Assembly (NCBI GenBank): GCA_017302015.1
Contig: JAFLEE010000016.1
Location: 14,271 to 78,270 of the forward strand
Source of the DNA: Spirochaetota bacterium
GTDB lineage: Bacteria > Spirochaetota > UBA12135 > COTS27 > JAFLEE01
DNA: 64,000 bases
Direction: 5' to 3'
Of this stretch, positions 1-7,434 are shown one piece after another; position 1 is the first letter of the stretch, and each line of letters opens with the position of its first letter. Made by a program: the position numbers and the translations under genes. The notes beneath the pieces are model-generated. The model had not been told where the DNA came from and made no database searches. It saw only the letters and a list, made by a program, of their open reading frames with translations.

Positions 1-2
1 AC

Positions 3-1793
3 CAGGCGGCCCTCAAGGCCCAGGTCGACTACATCAAAGAACGGGTGCCCGACGCCGAGGTGCTGCTCCACCCCCACGCCGGCGAGGCCGGCGCCATCGG
101 GGCCGCCTTCGAGACCCTCGAGGTGGTGAAGCGACGCGGGTATTCCACCTTCATCGGCATCGACCACGCCATCGGCCTCGGGTACACCACGCGCAACGAC
201 GAGGGCACCCGCTGCAATTTCTGCCCCAACCACTGCTCGCGCACCTTCATCGACATCGCCACGCCCACCGGCGACAAGGCGCGCTACATCTCCGGCTTCT
301 CCTGCGATAAGGGCACGGTCGAGGACAAGGCCGCCCTCATCGAACTCCAGAAGAAGCTCCAGGCGACGCTCAAGGCCAACCCGAACCTGGTGAAGTACGA
401 GGCCATGCGCTGCTTCCAGCCCTTCTGGCCGGTGAAGCCCCAGCCCGAGGCCGGCAGCCGCGTGACCGACCACATCCAGAAGCGCAACCTCTTCGGGAAG
501 CCCGTGACGCGGGCCGTGCACCGGGGCTTCGAGCGCTCCAGCGAAGCCGACGCGGCCCACCGCAAGACCGTGCGCATCGGCATGCCCAAGGCCCTCAACA
601 TGTGGGTCACGGGCCCCTTCTTCCGGGCCTTCTTCGAGTCCTTGGGGCTCCCGAGCCAGAATGTCATCTTCAGCACCGACACCGACGAGAAGATGAGCAA
701 GGAGGGGATGAAGTACGGGGCCATCGACCCCTGCTTCCCCGCCAAGGTCGCCCAGGCCCACATCCACCAGCTCCTCTTCAAGAAGCACCGCAGCGACGCC
801 CCGCTCCACTACGTCTATTTCCCCGGCATCACCCACGTGCCCAGTTACCTGAAGAAGATCATGGGAGAGACCTCGTGCCCCATCGTCCAGGGCACGCCCA
901 ACGTGATGCGGACCTCCTTCACCCGGGAGGTCGACTTCTTCAAGCAGCGCGGCATCGAGTACGTGGACGATTGCCTCACTTTCGTCGAGCCCAATTACCT
1001 CGCCAAGCAGCTCTTCGAGGTCTGGGGCCCGCGCCTGCGCGCCACCCGCGACGAGGTCGAGTTCGCCGTGAAGGAGGGCTTCGCGGCGCTGGAGGCCTAC
1101 GAGAACGACCTCCAGGAGAAGGGCAAGGCCATCCTCGAGGAGGTTCGGGCGAACAACCGCATCGCGATCCTCGTCATCGGGAGGCCCTACCATAGCGACC
1201 CGGGCATCAACCACATGATCCCAGAGGAATTCCAGGCCCTGGGCTTCCCGATCCTCTCCATGCGCTCCATCCCGAAAGACCCGAAATGGCTCGCGGAATA
1301 CTTCCACGACGATCTGGCCCGCCCCGGGGTCGACTCGCCGCTGGAGATCAACGACGTGTGGCCCGAGAACTTCAGCACCAATAGCGCCCAGAAGGTATGG
1401 GCGGCCAAATTCGCCGCCCGCCACCCCAACGTGGCCGTGCTCGATTTCTCGTCGTTCAAGTGCGGCCACGATGCGCCGACCTACGGGATCATCGACAGCA
1501 TCGTCAACGCGGCGGGCACCCCCTTCTCGGCGCTCCACGACCTCGACCAAACCAAGCCCACCGGCTCCATCAAGATCCGCATCAAGACCTACGTCTACAA
1601 CCTGCACCGGCGCATGGAGCAGATGGGCGACGCCCTCGGCCAGCCCTTCGTCGCCCCCGTGCCGCCCCGGGTGGACGCCTCGGTCATCCAGGCTCTCATC
1701 AAGGAGGAAGCCCATGGAAATAACCTCTTCCCTGCCCACGCCCACCGCCCGGCGGCCCACGCCGCTGAAAAACGTCCAACATTGGCGGGATGA
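3..1793 (+). CDS. 2-hydroxyacyl-CoA dehydratase activase-like protein, C-terminal part (5' end outside window)
   Basis: The reading frame is open from the first base, so the N-terminus lies upstream; 596 residues are visible. The visible start resembles the end of a BadF/BcrA-type activase domain (GEAGAIGAAFE, visible residues about 24-34). A Cys cluster follows in RCNFCPNHCS, then a DUF2229-like region from about residue 180 (IGMPKALNMW) that carries a GRPYHSDPGI motif further on. In the family these proteins use ATP to send an electron to a (R)-2-hydroxyacyl-CoA dehydratase or a related Fe-S enzyme; the substrate here is unknown. In many bacteria this part and the following HgdB-like part are one polypeptide of about 1400 residues; here they are separate genes overlapping by 80 nt. 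The family call is confident, the physiological role is not. Confidence 0.85.
   Translation, partial: QAALKAQVDYIKERVPDAEVLLHPHAGEAGAIGAAFETLEVVKRRGYSTFIGIDHAIGLGYTTRNDEGTRCNFCPNHCSRTFIDIATPTGDKARYISGFSCDKGTVEDKAALIELQKKLQATLKANPNLVKYEAMRCFQPFWPVKPQPEAGSRVTDHIQKRNLFGKPVTRAVHRGFERSSEADAAHRKTVRIGMPKALNMWVTGPFFRAFFESLGLPSQNVIFSTDTDEKMSKEGMKYGAIDPCFPAKVAQAHIHQLLFKKHRSDAPLHYVYFPGITHVPSYLKKIMGETSCPIVQGTPNVMRTSFTREVDFFKQRGIEYVDDCLTFVEPNYLAKQLFEVWGPRLRATRDEVEFAVKEGFAALEAYENDLQEKGKAILEEVRANNRIAILVIGRPYHSDPGINHMIPEEFQALGFPILSMRSIPKDPKWLAEYFHDDLARPGVDSPLEINDVWPENFSTNSAQKVWAAKFAARHPNVAVLDFSSFKCGHDAPTYGIIDSIVNAAGTPFSALHDLDQTKPTGSIKIRIKTYVYNLHRRMEQMGDALGQPFVAPVPPRVDASVIQALIKEEAHGNNLFPAHAHRPAAHAAEKRPTLAG
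1701..1707 (+). promoter_or_regulatory. Shine-Dalgarno that fixes the start of the overlapping HgdB-like gene
   Basis: AAGGAGG lies 6 nt before the ATG at 1714, inside the 3' end of the preceding reading frame. It decides this start over the many upstream in-frame codons. Confidence 0.75.
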
Positions 1794-3321
1794 CAACCCC
1801 ACCGTATTCACCGCGGAGCAGCGCGCGACCACCACGGTCCTCACGACCGGGTTCCCCGAGTCGAGCATCCATTTTTTCGGCAAGGCCCTCGCGCCCTTCG
1901 GCGTGAAGATCGCCCCGCTCAAGACCCCGGGCAATAGCGCCTACGAGCGCGGCAAGGAGTTCGGCAACCGGGGCCAGTGCAACCCGACCTATTTCACCGT
2001 TGGGGCCCTCGTGGAGCGCCTCCAGCAACTCCGCGACGAGGAGGGCAAGAGCGCGAAGGAGATCGTCGAGCAGTACGCCTTCGTCACCGCCGGGGGCTGC
2101 GGGCCCTGCCGCATGGGGATGTACGCCACCGAGTACCGCAAGGCGCTGCGCGACAGCGGCTTCGCGGGCTTCCGCGTCATGCTCCTCTCGCGCTCCGGGG
2201 AGGCCACGGCGCTCTCGTCGGGGATGAAGCTCCCCCGGGCTGCCTTCGTCAACGGGTTCACCGGCATCATCGTCGGCGACATCCTCAACGTCCTGCGCCA
2301 GCGCCTGAGCACCTACGAGGCCCACGAGGGGGACGCCGAGCGGGCCGTGCGCGCCTGCCGCGACCTCATCGAAAACGCCCTCGCCCACCGCCGCTCGGTG
2401 CTCTGGGCCGCCTGGAAATGCCGCGCCATCCTGCGCGCCGTGCCCGTCAACCGCCTCCAAGTGCGCCCGCGCATCCTCATCCAGGGCGAGTTCTGGGCCA
2501 AGACCACCGAGGGGCAGGGTAATTACGACCTCTACCGGTTCCTCAAGAAGGAGGGCGCCGAGCCCGTCATCGAGACGATCAGCGATTGGCTGGTGCACCA
2601 GATCTGGCGGGCCGGCTGGTCGCTGCGCCGGCGGGAAGACCTCGCGCGCCACGACGCCAAGGCCGGCGGCCTGAAGGGAAAATCCGTCTGGAAGACCCGC
2701 CTCGCCTACGCCTTTGCCGAGGGCCTCCTGCGGGGGATCTTCAACCTCTACGCCCGCGTCATAGGCCTCAAGGACTATAAGATCACCGACAATAAGGCCC
2801 TGGCCGACCTGGCGGGGAAGCACATGGACCTCCACCTCGACGGCGGCGAGGACCACATGGAGATCGGCCACCACATCCAGGCCGTCACCGAGCGCAAGGC
2901 GAACATGATCCTGAGCGTGAAGCCCTTCACCTGCCTCAGTTCCAACGGCGTGAGCGACGGCATCCAGCCGATCCTCGCCGAGATCTACCCGCGGTCGATC
3001 TTCGTCTCGGTGGAGACGAACGCCGACGCCCCGGCTAATTTCTATTCGCGCATCCAGATGCAGCTCTTCAAGGCCAAGAAGGCGGCCGCCCAGGAGGTCG
3101 AGGAGGCCCTCGCCCGAACGGGCCAGACGATGGAGGAGGTGCAGGCCGAGCTCGCCGCCCGCCCGTTCCGCCATGCGGCGACCCATCGGAGCCCCCACGT
3201 CTACGCCTGCGACGCGGCGAACCTGGTCTTGGAGGTCGGGAGGCGCCGCGGGCGCAAGCTCGCTGCGGTGCCCGTGGCCTCGGCGGCCGTGGAAGCCCCC
3301 GCCGGCGCGGCGCTCGCCTAG
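1714..3321 (+). CDS. 2-hydroxyglutaryl-CoA dehydratase HgdB-like protein
   Basis: A 535-residue protein of the HgdB/BcrC-like dehydratase family associated with activases. Cysteines that could hold an Fe-S cluster appear in RGQCNPTYF (about residue 88), GGCGPCRMG (about 127-135) and KPFTCLSSNGVSDG (about 403). The gene starts inside the upstream activase gene in another frame behind a strong ribosome site, so the two are very probably translationally coupled and made in fixed ratio. The family dehydrates 2-hydroxyacyl-CoA, but activase-linked members like this one have no proven substrate. The C-terminus (VEAPAGAALA) is a low-complexity tail. No second dehydratase subunit (HgdA-like) is visible within the window. 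Confidence 0.82.
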   Translation: MEITSSLPTPTARRPTPLKNVQHWRDDNPTVFTAEQRATTTVLTTGFPESSIHFFGKALAPFGVKIAPLKTPGNSAYERGKEFGNRGQCNPTYFTVGALVERLQQLRDEEGKSAKEIVEQYAFVTAGGCGPCRMGMYATEYRKALRDSGFAGFRVMLLSRSGEATALSSGMKLPRAAFVNGFTGIIVGDILNVLRQRLSTYEAHEGDAERAVRACRDLIENALAHRRSVLWAAWKCRAILRAVPVNRLQVRPRILIQGEFWAKTTEGQGNYDLYRFLKKEGAEPVIETISDWLVHQIWRAGWSLRRREDLARHDAKAGGLKGKSVWKTRLAYAFAEGLLRGIFNLYARVIGLKDYKITDNKALADLAGKHMDLHLDGGEDHMEIGHHIQAVTERKANMILSVKPFTCLSSNGVSDGIQPILAEIYPRSIFVSVETNADAPANFYSRIQMQLFKAKKAAAQEVEEALARTGQTMEEVQAELAARPFRHAATHRSPHVYACDAANLVLEVGRRRGRKLAAVPVASAAVEAPAGAALA

Positions 3322-3364
3322 ACCTCGGCCCCGGGTTGCAAGGAGTGGGCGGCCCGGGCCCTCA

Positions 3365-3393
3365 TTGACGATCCTCCCCGGACTTGCTAAGTT
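3365..3393 (+). promoter_or_regulatory. sigma70-type promoter for the metallophosphoesterase
   Basis: TTGACG (3365-3370), a 17-bp spacer and TAAGTT (3388-3393) match the -35/-10 consensus well and lie 25 nt before the ATG at 3418. Confidence 0.5.
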
Positions 3394-3398
3394 TGACC

Positions 3399-3416
3399 CC
3401 TGCCCCGAGGGGCAGG
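3399..3416 (+). repeat. Perfect 8-bp inverted repeat just before a start codon
   Basis: CCTGCCCC and GGGGCAGG flank a 2-nt GA loop. The right arm contains the GAGGGG-like ribosome-binding site of the ATG at 3418. It could be an operator or an mRNA hairpin that masks the ribosome site. Confidence 0.45.
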
Positions 3417-3417
3417 C

Positions 3418-4665
3418 ATGCGGTCCGTGACCGGCCGCGCCCGGGGCACTTTTATGGCCAATTCCCACACCCTTCTCCTATTCCTCCTCGTGCCGACCGT
3501 CGTCTTGGCCGGGGTGCATTATTTCTTCTACCGGCGCCTGGTGAAGGCCATGGCCTTCAAACCCCGAACCCGGAGGATCCTCACGGGCGTGCTCGTCGGC
3601 TTATGGCTCTCCCTGCCGGCGGGCATGATCCTCGGCCGCTTCCTCGGGCATCCCTGGCGCTATTTGGTGGCTTGGCCCGGATTTATGTGGATGGGGATGA
3701 TGGTGGTCATCCTCACCCTCCTCTTGGCCATCGATCTCGGGCGCTTGGCGCGCTTCGTCTACCGGCGCTTCTCGCCCGCGACCGTACCCGCGAACCCCGA
3801 GCGTCGGCTCTTCCTCACCCGGGCCATGGGGGCCGGGGTGCTGGCGACTACCGTGCTCGCCACGGGGGGCGCGATGGGCGCCGCGCTGCGCACGCCGGGG
3901 GTGCGCCGGGTGCGGGTCGTCCTCCCGAACCTGCCCCCCGGCCTCGACGGCCTCGTCATCGCCCAATTCACCGATCTGCACGTGGGCGAAATCGTCACCC
4001 GCCCCTTCGTGGAAGCGGTGACCCGCCGCATCAATGACTTGAAACCCGACCTCATCGTATTCACCGGAGACCTAGTGGACGGGTCCGTACCCCGGCTCGC
4101 CCCCCATACGGAACCCCTGGGCGGCCTGCGATCCCGGTTCGGCACTTTTTTCGTCAGCGGCAACCACGATTATTATTCGGGCATCGGCCCGTGGACGAGG
4201 GAAGTCGAGCGGCTCGGCATGCGCGTGCTTCATAACGAGCGGGTCACCCTCGGGACCGGCGCCGACCTCCTCGACCTCGCCGGGGTGGATGACTCGGGCA
4301 CCGGACGGAGCCGCTACCCCGATGGGCACGGCGCCGATGTGGCGAAGGCCCTCGCGCGGCCGGTGCCCGGCCGTCCCGTGATCCTCCTCGCCCACCAACC
4401 GAAGGAGATCCACGCCGCCGCGAAGCACGGGGCGAGCCTCGTGCTCTCGGGGCATACCCACGGGGGGCAGATCTGGCCCTTCCGCCATCTGGTGGGTTTC
4501 GCGCAGCCCTGCATCGACGGGCTCCATCTCCACCGGGGGAAGACCTGGATCTACGTCAGCCGGGGAACCGGGTTCTGGGGACCGCCGCTGCGCCTTTTCA
4601 CGCCCTCGGAGATCACCCGCATCGAATTGCGACGCAGCGGCGAACCCGAGGTGGGCTGGGCGTGA
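3418..4665 (+). CDS. Membrane-anchored calcineurin-like metallophosphoesterase
   Basis: A 415-residue protein of the YkuE/YaeI-like branch. The first 150 residues carry about four hydrophobic segments (near 17-36, 50-68, 82-105 and 130-152). The phosphoesterase domain follows with all dimetal motifs: FTDLHVGE (about 184), FTGDLVDG (about 215), GNHDYY (about 248) and LSGHTHGG (about 342). The family hydrolyses phosphomonoesters or lipid phosphoesters at the membrane; YaeI-type members act on UDP-diacylglucosamine-like substrates, but specificity cannot be read here. The ATG at 3418 has a GAGGGG ribosome site; an in-frame ATG at 3454 starts closer to the first membrane segment and is an alternative. 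Confidence 0.88.
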   Translation: MRSVTGRARGTFMANSHTLLLFLLVPTVVLAGVHYFFYRRLVKAMAFKPRTRRILTGVLVGLWLSLPAGMILGRFLGHPWRYLVAWPGFMWMGMMVVILTLLLAIDLGRLARFVYRRFSPATVPANPERRLFLTRAMGAGVLATTVLATGGAMGAALRTPGVRRVRVVLPNLPPGLDGLVIAQFTDLHVGEIVTRPFVEAVTRRINDLKPDLIVFTGDLVDGSVPRLAPHTEPLGGLRSRFGTFFVSGNHDYYSGIGPWTREVERLGMRVLHNERVTLGTGADLLDLAGVDDSGTGRSRYPDGHGADVAKALARPVPGRPVILLAHQPKEIHAAAKHGASLVLSGHTHGGQIWPFRHLVGFAQPCIDGLHLHRGKTWIYVSRGTGFWGPPLRLFTPSEITRIELRRSGEPEVGWA

Positions 4666-4684
4666 TCCCGGGGCGGCCCCGCGC

Positions 4685-4713
4685 TTGCTTCGGGACGCCC
4701 GAGCGGCTATCTT
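4685..4713 (+). promoter_or_regulatory. sigma70-type promoter for the DinB-like gene
   Basis: TTGCTT, a 17-bp spacer and TATCTT. It would give a leader of about 67 nt before the ATG at 4787. Confidence 0.4.
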
Positions 4714-4786
4714 TTTTCCCTAGACCTTCGGTTCGCCACGCTTGTTCCTGGATCCGCGAGGCGCGTCGGTGGAGGGGGAGGGACGC

Positions 4787-5308
4787 ATGCTGCAAAGTTT
4801 CCGAACCGAGTTCGATCGCTCGTTCGACCAGATCGAAAAGACCCTGGACCAGATCGACGAGGACCAGCACACCAGCATCCTCGGCGAAGAAGGCAACTCC
4901 ATCTCCATCATCCTGCGTCACCTCATCGGCAACCTCAAGAGCCGGTTCACCGGGTTCCTCACGGAAGATGGCGAGAAGCCCTGGCGCGACCGCGACCGCG
5001 AGTTCGAGCCCTCCTCATTGGGGAAGGAGCCCATGCGGGCGGAACTCAGGGAGGCCCGGGCTCTGGTGATGGCCGAATTGGACCAACTCGCCGACGGCGA
5101 CTTTGGCCGGAACGTGAGCATCCGGGGCCAGCTACTCACGGTGCACGAGGCCCTGGTACGATCCGTGTGCCATACCGTCTTCCATGCGGGGCAGATCGTC
5201 TTCCTGGGGAAGACGCACCTCGGCAAGCAGTGGAAGACCTTGAGCATCCCCCGGGGTAAATCATCCGCCTACAATCGCAACCCCACCAAAGAAAAGGGGA
5301 TGCGCTGA
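4787..5308 (+). CDS. DUF1572 / DinB-like four-helix protein
   Basis: A 173-residue protein resembling the DUF1572 branch of the DinB/YfiT superfamily. Likely metal-binding histidines occur in ILRHLIGN (about residue 45) and in CHTVFHAGQI (about 128 and 132), the usual three-His pattern. DinB-like proteins are cytosolic metal-dependent enzymes; some are thiol transferases (bacillithiol, mycothiol), but most, including DUF1572, have no assigned reaction. The ATG at 4787 is preceded by GGAGGGACGC, a good ribosome site; a TTG 45 nt upstream in the same frame is less likely. The gene appears monocistronic, convergent with the AraC gene downstream. Confidence 0.82.
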   Translation: MLQSFRTEFDRSFDQIEKTLDQIDEDQHTSILGEEGNSISIILRHLIGNLKSRFTGFLTEDGEKPWRDRDREFEPSSLGKEPMRAELREARALVMAELDQLADGDFGRNVSIRGQLLTVHEALVRSVCHTVFHAGQIVFLGKTHLGKQWKTLSIPRGKSSAYNRNPTKEKGMR

Positions 5309-5344
5309 GGCGGGGACCCGCTTCATCGACGCATCGGGCGGCGC

Positions 5345-5372
5345 GCGGATCGCAGAGGCCGCAGACTTTTTT
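5345..5372 (+). terminator. Weak candidate terminator after the DinB-like gene
   Basis: A short GCGG/CCGC stem (4 bp) is followed by a run of six T at 5367-5372. The stem is short, so this is tentative. Confidence 0.22.
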
Positions 5373-5428
5373 CCTCGCCCGATGGAGGCGCCCCGGCGAT
5401 GAATCCATCGGGGGGCGGGCTCTCTCCC

Positions 5429-6298
5429 CTATGCCTCGCGGAGGCCCTTCCGTTCGCGGATCTGCAGGCCCCAGTTCTCTGGAGAAAGGCCATAACGATC
5501 TTTGAAGGCCCGCGAGAAGCCGGAGGCGCTCCCGAAGCCGACCTTCAGGGAAACCTCGCCGACGGGCTCCCCCGACGCCAGGAGCACGCGGGCCTTTTCG
5601 AGGCGCCGGGTGGTTCGCCAGTGGGCGGGGGTGCACTTAAGGTAGCGGCGGAAGAGCCGGTTGATGGTGCTCGGGTCGAGCCCGCTGCGCTGGGAGATCT
5701 CGTTCAAGGAGATGCTCCGCTCGAGGGAGCCGCTCAGGAATTTCGTGATGGCATCGAGTTTTTTCTGGGGCGCGGTGCGCGCCGCGGCTGGTCGCGGCCG
5801 AAGGAGGCCATGCTCTAATAGGCTCTCGAGGAGCCGGTAAAAAACGGCCCGACGGGCCAGATGGGTGGGCCGGCCGAGGCGCGTCAGTCGCGCCAGGCGA
5901 CCATGGCCTTCGCGAATCAGGCTGGGCCATTCGGCCGGGCACGGGCATCCGTTCGCCGGAAACTCGAGGGTCGACCAAAGAGGCTCTTCGAGGGGTAAAA
6001 ACGGGAGGAAGTACACCCGCGCCGGGGTTTTTCCGAGGACCCTGGCGGTCACCCGGTCGCCGGGTTTCAGCAGGAGGAGGTCGCCGCCGCGCAACCGGAC
6101 GGGCCGCCCTTGGATGGATAACTCGCCGCTACCGCGCTCGACCCACCAAAAATGGTAATCCCCGAAGATCGACGGCGGGCGGCACCAGCCCGGCTTGCGC
6201 ACCGCCAATTGGAGTTCCGCGGGCTCGAAGCGGATTTGGGAGAGGAGGAAAGCGGCGGCTTCCCCATCGTCCGCCGGGGGCTTTGTCGGTCGACCCAT
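5429..6298 (-). CDS. AraC-family transcriptional regulator
   Basis: A 289-residue one-component regulator. The N-terminal half looks like a cupin-type effector domain (GDYHFWWVERG, then a proline/glycine-rich barrel). The last 100 residues hold two helix-turn-helix motifs typical of AraC (SISLNEISQRSGLDPSTINR and VGEVSLKVGFGSASGFSRAF). It is divergent from the hydrolase/glycosidase pair starting at 6418, so it probably controls that pair and itself in response to a sugar; this is inferred from position. The start at 6298 is 8 nt after a TACTTT -10 box and has no ribosome site, fitting a leaderless transcript. An open frame continues upstream but would read through the promoter. Confidence 0.85.
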   Translation of the reverse strand: MGRPTKPPADDGEAAAFLLSQIRFEPAELQLAVRKPGWCRPPSIFGDYHFWWVERGSGELSIQGRPVRLRGGDLLLLKPGDRVTARVLGKTPARVYFLPFLPLEEPLWSTLEFPANGCPCPAEWPSLIREGHGRLARLTRLGRPTHLARRAVFYRLLESLLEHGLLRPRPAAARTAPQKKLDAITKFLSGSLERSISLNEISQRSGLDPSTINRLFRRYLKCTPAHWRTTRRLEKARVLLASGEPVGEVSLKVGFGSASGFSRAFKDRYGLSPENWGLQIRERKGLREA

Positions 6299-6306
6299 CG
6301 GAGACG

Positions 6307-6335
6307 AAAGTACTTTGCATGGTGGGAAATTGCAA
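6307..6335 (-). promoter_or_regulatory. Promoter of the AraC regulator at 5429-6298
   Basis: On the minus strand, TTGCAA (6335-6330), a 17-bp spacer and TACTTT (6312-6307), with the ATG 8 nt further on. Confidence 0.5.
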
Positions 6336-6338
6336 TTT
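6327..6338. promoter_or_regulatory. Perfect 12-bp palindrome AAATTGCAATTT over the AraC -35 box
   Basis: The palindrome covers the predicted -35 hexamer in the divergent region between the regulator and the glycosidase operon. It is the best candidate operator here; the A+T content contrasts with its surroundings. Confidence 0.4.
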
Positions 6339-6417
6339 TGGGTCATGCCCATGCCGATCGGCGCACGGCGCGCGGGCCCTTTCCGGGCGATACTATAGGA
6401 GACGGGCAGGAGGAACG

Positions 6418-7434
6418 ATGAGGCGGACCGGGGGCTTCGGCATAGATGGATCGTGGAATGCGCGCGGGCGTTTGGGTGGAATCTTCTTCGTGTGGGGGGC
6501 CGCCATGGCCTTGCTCGGGTCCTTCGGGGGATATGCCGCGTCTTCGTTGGAGTACCACCTGGTCCAGCCAAAGGATACCGATGACGGGATCACGGTCGCC
6601 GCGCAGCGCGTGCATATCGCCTACCGAGATCCTGCGTCGACGTCGCGCAAGCAACTTTTCGTCATGCTCCCCGGGAGCGGGTCGGCGCCCGTGGTCCACA
6701 CGAATCTCGGCAAGCATGCCGCCGCCCTGGGCTTCCATTCCATCGGCCTCATGTATCCGAACGAGGCGACGATCGCGTCCCTCTGCGGGCGAGACGGGGA
6801 TCCGACGGCCTATGCGCGGGCGAGGGCGGCGGTCTGTTTCGGCCTTCCGATGCACCCGCAAGTGCCGGTTCGCGCGGGCGACTGCATCACCAATCGGCTC
6901 GCGAAACTCGTCCACTATTTGCACCGGAAATATCCCGCAGAAGGGTGGGGGAAATTCTTGGACGCCGCCGGTGGCATCGATTACTCGAAAGTCGTCCTCG
7001 CCGGCTTTTCCCAGGGCGGAGGGCATGCGGCCTTCCTCGCCAAGTACCTCCCTTGCTTGCGTTGGATCGGCTTCGCTGCCCCGGCGGATTGGAGGCTCGC
7101 GACGGATCTGCCTCCTCCATGGTTCAGCCAGGGCGATTGGGCGACCCCGGCTTCGCGTGGCTTCATGTTCTGCCATGCCGACGATGATGTGGCCCTTTGG
7201 CGGCGGCAGGAGCCAATCGCCAAGGCGCTCGGCCTCCCGGGGGCGGCGCAAATCGCCGAGGACCAATCGGCCCCCTATGGGGAATCCCACCTCCTCGTTT
7301 CGCGGACGGCGGTGCGCGGCGCCCACCCAGCGGTGGCGGCCGACGATTGCCTCCCATTCCGGGGAGGGGAACCGCTCTACCTTCCGGTCTGGACTTACCT
7401 CCTCACCTGGGGTCTTCCCGATGGCGAGCGCTGA
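6418..7434 (+). CDS. Secreted alpha/beta-hydrolase-fold protein (BPSS1187-like)
   Basis: A 338-residue protein with a long charged N-terminus followed by a hydrophobic export segment (about residues 21-42). The nucleophile elbow GFSQGG places the catalytic serine at residue 198; a later FCHADDDV segment is a plausible site for the acid residue and GESHLL for the histidine. The overall look matches the poorly studied BPSS1187-type hydrolases. It probably cleaves an ester, perhaps acyl groups on polysaccharide, because the next gene is a glycosidase that starts within its last codons. The ATG follows CAGGAGG at 7-nt spacing. The esterase role is an inference. Confidence 0.7.
   Translation: MRRTGGFGIDGSWNARGRLGGIFFVWGAAMALLGSFGGYAASSLEYHLVQPKDTDDGITVAAQRVHIAYRDPASTSRKQLFVMLPGSGSAPVVHTNLGKHAAALGFHSIGLMYPNEATIASLCGRDGDPTAYARARAAVCFGLPMHPQVPVRAGDCITNRLAKLVHYLHRKYPAEGWGKFLDAAGGIDYSKVVLAGFSQGGGHAAFLAKYLPCLRWIGFAAPADWRLATDLPPPWFSQGDWATPASRGFMFCHADDDVALWRRQEPIAKALGLPGAAQIAEDQSAPYGESHLLVSRTAVRGAHPAVAADDCLPFRGGEPLYLPVWTYLLTWGLPDGER

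Noticed and set aside
1699-3468. Long open frame on the minus strand (589 codons) over the HgdB-like gene
   Set aside because: Shadow frame typical of high-G+C genes; the translation is low-complexity Gly/Arg/Glu and the plus-strand protein has clear family motifs.
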